Assembly: GCA_009776385.1 (NCBI GenBank)
Contig: WRFT01000054.1
Coordinates: forward strand, 1-9,662
Length of the DNA: 9,662 nt
Source: Clostridia bacterium
GTDB taxonomy: Bacteria > Bacillota > Clostridia > Christensenellales > Aristaeellaceae
Direction of reading: 5' to 3'
Shown here: piece after piece, positions 6,370 through 9,662 of the stretch
Layout of the letters: the number at the start of each line of letters is the position of its first letter
How positions within the stretch are numbered: the stretch's first letter is position 1
Made by a program: the position numbers and the translations under genes
Notes under the pieces: model-generated
Seen by the model: only the letters and a program-made list of their open reading frames with translations
What the model was told of the DNA's origin: nothing
The model's database searches: none

Positions 6370-7224
6370 ATGACGCAAAGTTTTCCAAGGACAACTGTCG
6401 GCGGTATTTCCATGCCGCGCATGATTATCGGGTCGAACTGGATGATTGGGTACGGACATAAAACCGCCTCTACGGATACGCTTATACGCAACAAGTTCGC
6501 GTCCGCCGAAGCCGTAGCGGATATGCTGAACGCTTTTTTGGAAAACGGCGTCGACGCGGTAATGTGCCCGATGAACGGCGAAGCGCCTTTTACACAGGGC
6601 ATTTATCTGGCGATGGAACGAACAGGTAAAAAACTGATTATCGTGGATACGCCCATCATTAATGTAGATGATACGGCACAAGCGCGGCGCGAGGCGGAAG
6701 CGACGATAAAGAATTCGAAGCGGTTAGGCGCGACATTTTGCATGCCGCATCACTCCAGCGCGGAACAGTTGGTGAATAAAAACAAGCAGACAATGGACCG
6801 TTTACCCGATTATCTGTCCATGATACGGGATAACGGTATGGTTCCCGGGCTATCGGCGCATATGCCGGAGTTGATTGTCTACTCGGACTTAAATGAGTAT
6901 GATGTGCAGACATACGTACAAATATATAACTGCATGGGTTTTTTAATGCAGGTTGAAATAGAATATATCCACAGCGTTATCATGAACGCCAAAAAACCTG
7001 TTATGAGTATTAAGCCCATGGCGGCGGGCCGTGTTACTCCTTTTGTGGGCCTTACATTCGCTTACGCTACACTGCGCGATTGCGATATGGTCACTGTTGG
7101 TTGTTTCAGCCGTGAAGAAGTCGTAGAGGATATCGAAATCGCCCGTGCCGCCATAGAAAAAAGGGCTGTTCATGTTGATGGCAGAAACAGCCCTCATAAG
7201 ACGGTGATCATGCAGAATAGCTAA
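6370..7224 (+). CDS. Uncharacterised TIM-barrel-like protein
   Basis: 284 residues, no signal peptide or membrane segment. Eight short hydrophobic strands occur at regular spacing, as expected for a TIM barrel: MIIGSNW (18-24), VDAVMCP (61-67), KLIIVDT (88-94), GATFCMP (120-126), MVPGLSAH (157-164), GFLMQVEI (190-197), PVMSIKP (210-216) and MVTVGCFS (240-247). The start and end vaguely recall aldo/keto reductases, but no AKR catalytic Tyr/Lys set is obvious. H127-H128, H164 and E167 lie at strand ends, where a metal or catalytic site would be. ATG 6370 is chosen because the conserved-looking part begins right after it, though its ribosome binding site is weak (GGA six bases upstream). Driven by the consensus promoter at 6214-6241 and divergent from rbsK, which hints at sugar or nucleoside metabolism. 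I do not know its function. Confidence 0.8.
   Translation: MTQSFPRTTVGGISMPRMIIGSNWMIGYGHKTASTDTLIRNKFASAEAVADMLNAFLENGVDAVMCPMNGEAPFTQGIYLAMERTGKKLIIVDTPIINVDDTAQARREAEATIKNSKRLGATFCMPHHSSAEQLVNKNKQTMDRLPDYLSMIRDNGMVPGLSAHMPELIVYSDLNEYDVQTYVQIYNCMGFLMQVEIEYIHSVIMNAKKPVMSIKPMAAGRVTPFVGLTFAYATLRDCDMVTVGCFSREEVVEDIEIARAAIEKRAVHVDGRNSPHKTVIMQNS
7157..7194 (-). terminator. Intrinsic terminator of the HTH gene, inside the convergent coding region
   Basis: On the minus strand AGGGCTGTT (7194-7186), a 15-base loop, AACAGCCCT (7170-7162) and six T's (7162-7157). The stem is 9 perfect base pairs. It lies 65 bases past the stop of the minus-strand HTH gene and inside the last 23 codons of the plus-strand TIM-barrel gene. 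On the plus strand no T-run follows, so it acts in one direction only. Confidence 0.75.
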
Positions 7225-7258
7225 ACCAAACGGGTAATAGAACCTGAAGAAATTCCGT

Positions 7259-7612
7259 TTACTTGTTTATGTTTAGCCTTCTCAAGACCCGGTACAGGGT
7301 AGATCTGGAGCGTTTGTATCCGTAATTTTGGATTAGGTTCATGTACAATTTGTCTAACCCTATTTTCTTCTCCGAACTTTCTACCACCGCGCGTACCAAT
7401 TCGTCTTCTTCTTTTGTGTGTTCATTGGGATGATGCAAGGGCCGGGTACTATGCATCACCAGAGATGAAACGGTTCCGTTATATTGTTTCATCCAACGCC
7501 ACACACTTTTACGACTGAACCCGTAAATATTCGCCGCTTCGCATATCCCATGCTGCCTGGCGCATATGACGACCTTCTGCCGTAAGTAAGCATCCCCCAT
7601 CAACTTTTCCAC
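7259..7612 (-). CDS. Solo helix-turn-helix domain of IS481-like transposase
   Basis: 117-residue DNA-binding protein. It has a first helix-turn-helix (about 24-43: EAANIYGFSRKSVWRWMKQY), an S-T-R-P-x-H-H-P linker at 56-62 and a second helical unit ending RSRSTLYRVLRRL (101-113). This is the order found in front of the DDE integrase domain of IS481-like transposases. The frame then stops at TAA, and none of the DDE domain is present downstream, where the convergent TIM-barrel gene lies. So it is either a truncated transposase or a domain kept as a small regulator. The start is a GTG at 7612, seven bases after GGAGG within AAAGGAGGTG (7618-7627), a perfect 10-base match to the 16S anti-Shine-Dalgarno; the in-frame ATG at 7630 lies upstream of that site. 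The clean ribosome binding site and terminator argue that it is still expressed. Confidence 0.75.
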   Translation of the reverse strand: MEKLMGDAYLRQKVVICARQHGICEAANIYGFSRKSVWRWMKQYNGTVSSLVMHSTRPLHHPNEHTKEEDELVRAVVESSEKKIGLDKLYMNLIQNYGYKRSRSTLYRVLRRLNINK

Positions 7613-7617
7613 AATTC

Positions 7618-7627
7618 CACCTCCTTT
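7618..7627 (-). promoter_or_regulatory. Full-length Shine-Dalgarno sequence of the HTH gene
   Basis: AAAGGAGGTG on the minus strand is complementary over ten bases to the usual 3' end of Firmicute 16S rRNA. The GTG codon at 7612 stands seven bases after GGAGG, which decides that start. Confidence 0.8.
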
Positions 7628-7691
7628 CATTCGTCGGAAGACACGAGTGATACGAAAAGGGTAAAGTATGGTGAAACACGCGAGTCAATAC

Positions 7692-7751
7692 TTTTTTTCT
7701 CCCGTTTTTATGTGGAATTTGACTGTTTTTACACCTTTTTTTGCATTTTTT
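7692..7751. other. Helically phased T-tracts, probable curved DNA
   Basis: Six T-rich tracts have centres near 7695 (T7), 7707 (T5), 7718 (AATTT), 7728 (T5), 7739 (T7) and 7748.5 (T6), a mean spacing of about 10.7 bases, or one helical turn. Phased A/T tracts bend DNA. They lie between the divergent HTH and DUF3788 genes and may shape promoter activity or bind a nucleoid protein. Confidence 0.6.
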
Positions 7752-7766
7752 ATACGAAATAAGTTT

Positions 7767-7795
7767 CAAAAGTCCCATGTAACCCACGACTTTTG
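7767..7795. repeat. Perfect 8-bp inverted repeat in the AT-rich spacer
   Basis: CAAAAGTC (7767-7774) and GACTTTTG (7788-7795) enclose a 13-base loop. The stem is AT-rich, and the T5 that follows on the plus strand is four bases away, so it is a weak terminator at best. A protein binding site or the remnant of a mobile-element end are alternatives. Confidence 0.45.
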
Positions 7796-7845
7796 CTACT
7801 TTTTGTCCCCTAAGCGGCTTGAAAACAGGTGACACATTATAACAA

Positions 7846-7858
7846 GCAAGTTTCTTGC
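7846..7858. promoter_or_regulatory. Short palindrome before the DUF3788 gene
   Basis: GCAAG-TTT-CTTGC ends 17 bases before the ATG at 7876 and directly precedes its GAAAGGA ribosome binding site. As RNA it is a small hairpin; as DNA it could be an operator. No good promoter is visible upstream on the plus strand. On the minus strand an extended -10 (TGTTATAAT, 7844-7836) lies next to it. Confidence 0.35.
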
Positions 7859-7875
7859 AGAAAGGATTCAAACCG

Positions 7876-8607
7876 ATGAGCTGTCATACCGAATTACAAA
7901 AAGTAAGCCAAGAGACCATGCGGTTTATGCGCGGAAAGTACAAGCTTGATGAAGTACCGGGTAAATATTATCAAACAGATTGCCTTAAATTCAGGCAAGG
8001 GAAAAAAACGATTCTTTCCATCAACATACATGAAGATTATTTTGATTTTCAAATTATTTACGGTAGAGCCGAACGCATGAAGTTTGAGGCGCGCCTCGGT
8101 GAGTTTCCGGCGGAGATACGAGACCTTTACAACCATTCCCGCGTACTGGCCGATGGTTTATGGATGCTTATCCGAGTAGATAACTTAGCAACGCTGGAAG
8201 CCGTAAAACAAATGATTATTATCAAGAAAAAACCTAACCGTAAACCTTTCCCTCAAACGCACATGCACATGAGCCATTGCGGGCATCGCTGCGATTTATG
8301 CGTTCATTACAGAGGCAAAACCTTCATCACCGCCGCAGAACGGGAGTATATTCTGGCGTGTCATACAGCAGTATACGGCGGATCTGTTTGGGAAAAGAAT
8401 TGCGATGGCTGCCACTTTCCGGATTGCACCGCCGAAAGCGCGGATTGCAAAAAAGCGAAAGGTATGAATCATTGCCGGGATTGCGCTAACTTTTTAACAT
8501 GCTTCAAAACGGCAGGCTGGCCGCCTGAAATTCATACACGCACCATTACCGCCGACCAAGTGACTTATGCGATACTGCCCTATGTTAAAGGGCAATATGG
8601 GAATTGA
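7876..8607 (+). CDS. DUF3788-DUF3795 fusion protein
   Basis: 243-residue cytoplasmic protein of unknown function. Residues 1 to about 120 match the DUF3788 pattern: a K-T-I-L-S-I core, a Y-F-D-F-Q-I strand, then ADGLWMLIRV (92-101) and a closing IIIKKKP. Residues 133-209 form a Cys-rich DUF3795-type domain: C135-x3-C139-x2-C142, C176-x2-C179-x4-C184, C191, C200-x2-C203 and C209, probably binding zinc or another metal. The start is ATG 7876 with GAAAGGA nine bases upstream; an in-frame TTG at 7855 lies before that site. It stands alone, with no operon partner unless the small frame at 8626 is real. DUF3788 relatives are small bacterial proteins without a known reaction; sensing or metal handling would be a guess. 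Confidence 0.85.
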   Translation: MSCHTELQKVSQETMRFMRGKYKLDEVPGKYYQTDCLKFRQGKKTILSINIHEDYFDFQIIYGRAERMKFEARLGEFPAEIRDLYNHSRVLADGLWMLIRVDNLATLEAVKQMIIIKKKPNRKPFPQTHMHMSHCGHRCDLCVHYRGKTFITAAEREYILACHTAVYGGSVWEKNCDGCHFPDCTAESADCKKAKGMNHCRDCANFLTCFKTAGWPPEIHTRTITADQVTYAILPYVKGQYGN

Positions 8608-8625
8608 TGAACTAAAGAACAACAT

Positions 8626-8805
8626 ATGTCAAACTGGAACATTCACCCTGTTCATGGTATACTCGCGAAGGTATTTAAACCGCCTTACGCGACGTTGACA
8701 AAAGCAGGTTTAGGCCCGAAGCGCGGTTTTTACAGTTTTACATGCAAAAACGAAAAGGCGATTATAAAACAGAACCGTCAACAAGTAAGGAGAAACCATG
8801 CGTAA
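8626..8805 (+). CDS. Possible 59-residue small protein
   Basis: An open frame of 59 codons from ATG 8626 to TAA 8803-8805 spans almost the whole gap and overlaps the first 8 bases of the downstream MBL gene. The product would be basic, with aromatic residues near the start (SNWNIHPVHG), a K-P-P-Y stretch and a polar, Arg/Gln-rich end. No family recognised. It lacks a good Shine-Dalgarno sequence (only AAAGAA upstream), and the frame contains promoter-like and T-rich elements that could equally be non-coding. It may be a chance frame, a leader coupled to the MBL gene, or a remnant. Confidence 0.25.
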   Translation: MSNWNIHPVHGILAKVFKPPYATLTKAGLGPKRGFYSFTCKNEKAIIKQNRQQVRRNHA

Positions 8806-9662
8806 ACTGTTTCTTTGGCTGATGATATTGGTTATGATCCCTTTTGCCTGTCAGGTTCTCGGGGACGAACAGGCAGAGAAACAGAACGGCAGTGAAGCTT
8901 CCGTTATCTTTATTAACGCGGGTAAAGCGGACAGTACGCTGCTGAAGATAGACGGAAAGTTTTTTTTAATTGATACAGGCAGCCCCTCTTCCGTTCCGGC
9001 GATTCTGGGCGTTTTATCCGTCATGGGAGCGGATCGGATAAGCGGCTTGTTCTTGACCCACACCGATTCTGACCATATAGGCGGAACGGAAGCGCTATGT
9101 CAGGCGTACCCGGTGGATAAGCTGTATTCCGCGAACATATCCAAAAGAAACAAGAAGGACGAGAATAGAATTGAGCGCTTAGCGCGGGTGTTAAGCTTAA
9201 GCCATGTTAAGCTGGACGCGGGCGACCATATCAACATAGGGGGCGGTATGGCGTTTCAAGTGTTGGCGCCCTTGGTTTATAACGAAGAAGACGATAACGA
9301 TAACTCGCTGGTTTTATTGATACAAATTCACGGCAAGCGTTTTTTGTTTACCGGCGATATGATGTTTGCCGAAGAAGAAAGCCTGCTGGCCGAGGGCACG
9401 GAACTCGCCGCCCATGTTCTGAAGGTTGGTTACCACGGGAACCCTGACGCCACATCCCTTCCGTTTGCCCAAGCGGTTTCCGCCGAATATGCCGTCATAT
9501 CCACAGATACCGCCGAGGCTCCCCAGTCGGCGAATGAACGTGTTATGGACAACTTATTCCCCGCGCAGGTATTGATAACCGAACGGTTTTCTCTGGGCAT
9601 TCGGATGGATATTACTGTCAACGGGAATCTCCGCATTACGGACTTAAAACCAAAACCGGTCA
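8798..9662 (+). CDS. Exported ComEC-like metallo-beta-lactamase-fold protein, C-terminus beyond window
   Basis: 288 codons without a stop before the right edge. Residues 1-22 are a signal sequence (MRK, then a hydrophobic stretch to about 21); a Cys at 18 is preceded by PFA, a poor lipobox, so cleavage near VLG (20-22) is more likely than lipidation. The rest is the MBL domain found at the C-terminus of ComEC: N-A-G-K-A-D (40-45), FLIDTG (56-61), LTHTDSDHIGG (86-96), DNDNSLVLL (166-174), FTGDM (184-188) and VGYHGN (210-215). Metal ligands H88, D92, H93, D187 and H213 are present; position 90 is Asp, as in many ComEC proteins, and the usual VGHHGS reads VGYHGN. The ComEC membrane channel is absent, so this is a stand-alone extracellular hydrolase; phosphodiester substrates are plausible, unproven. 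AAGGAG lies five bases before the ATG. Confidence 0.85.
   Translation, partial: MRKLFLWLMILVMIPFACQVLGDEQAEKQNGSEASVIFINAGKADSTLLKIDGKFFLIDTGSPSSVPAILGVLSVMGADRISGLFLTHTDSDHIGGTEALCQAYPVDKLYSANISKRNKKDENRIERLARVLSLSHVKLDAGDHINIGGGMAFQVLAPLVYNEEDDNDNSLVLLIQIHGKRFLFTGDMMFAEEESLLAEGTELAAHVLKVGYHGNPDATSLPFAQAVSAEYAVISTDTAEAPQSANERVMDNLFPAQVLITERFSLGIRMDITVNGNLRITDLKPKPV

Noticed and set aside
6207..6681. Minus-strand frames of 131 and 136 codons opposite the TIM-barrel gene
   Set aside because: They run antisense through its promoter and coding start and show no motif; the plus-strand gene has a consensus promoter and a coherent strand pattern.
7228..7260. Hairpin AAACGG/CCGTTT between the two convergent stops as a bidirectional terminator
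   Set aside because: Only 6 base pairs around a 21-base loop and no proper T-run on either strand; the embedded hairpin at 7157-7194 is far better for the minus strand.
7509..7871. 120-codon minus-strand frame overlapping the HTH gene and the AT-rich spacer
   Set aside because: It is low-complexity, Lys/Cys-rich translation of T-tract DNA and overlaps the well-supported HTH gene in another frame.
8695..8700. TTGACA as -35 box of the MBL gene
   Set aside because: No acceptable -10 box stands 16-18 bases downstream (the sequence there is GC-rich), so this is probably a chance match.
8677..8731. AAACCGC/GCGGTTT followed by T5 as terminator of the DUF3788 gene
   Set aside because: The loop of 39 bases is too long for a reliable intrinsic terminator, and the region may be coding.
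8828..8854. Lipoprotein signal on the MBL protein
   Set aside because: The Cys at residue 18 is preceded by P-F-A rather than L-[AS]-[GA]; signal peptidase I cleavage a few residues later fits better.

Overview
The window reads as chromosomal DNA of a Gram-positive bacterium, most likely a Clostridia-type Firmicute. The grounds are strong GGAGG-type ribosome binding sites before nearly every gene, use of TTG and GTG starts, a Thermotoga/Clostridia-type short S-adenosylhomocysteine hydrolase, and DUF3788/DUF3795 proteins typical of that group. No rRNA, tRNA or CRISPR array is visible. The lineage is inferred from gene content, not from a marker gene.

Left two thirds (1-6081, all minus strand, read right to left): a near sigma-70-consensus promoter at 6164-6192 starts a run of genes. 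They are a ribokinase (rbsK, TTG start), an ABC/AAA-type ATPase, an amidohydrolase of the MTA/SAH deaminase family (mtaD), a short S-adenosylhomocysteine hydrolase-family enzyme (ahcY) and a YegS/DagK-type lipid kinase. The ATPase overlaps mtaD by 14 bases, and the other gaps are 46 to 85 bases without a convincing terminator, so this is probably one operon. A separate gene for a secreted protein of unknown function, perhaps with its own promoter, runs off the left edge.

The central metabolic theme is disposal of the methyl-transfer by-product SAH. A deaminase next to a hydrolase whose base-binding motif is H-x-E-x-K instead of H-x-T-x-E suggests that SAH is first deaminated to S-inosylhomocysteine and then hydrolysed to inosine and homocysteine. 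The ribokinase could recover ribose released later from the nucleoside; the nucleoside-cleaving step is not in the window.

Middle (6082-7260): a divergent regulatory region with two back-to-back promoters and an operator-like inverted repeat over the predicted start of the rbsK transcript. A perfect-consensus promoter drives a plus-strand gene for an uncharacterised protein with an eight-strand TIM-barrel pattern. An intrinsic terminator for the convergent minus-strand gene lies inside the 3' end of this coding region.

Right third (7259-9662): a short minus-strand protein that is only the DNA-binding part of an IS481-like transposase; an AT-rich spacer with six helically phased T-tracts (probably curved DNA) and inverted repeats; a DUF3788-DUF3795 fusion protein; a 190-base gap with a possible 59-codon gene; and an exported ComEC-like metallo-beta-lactamase-fold protein that runs off the right edge. 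This part looks more like accessory DNA than the operon on the left.
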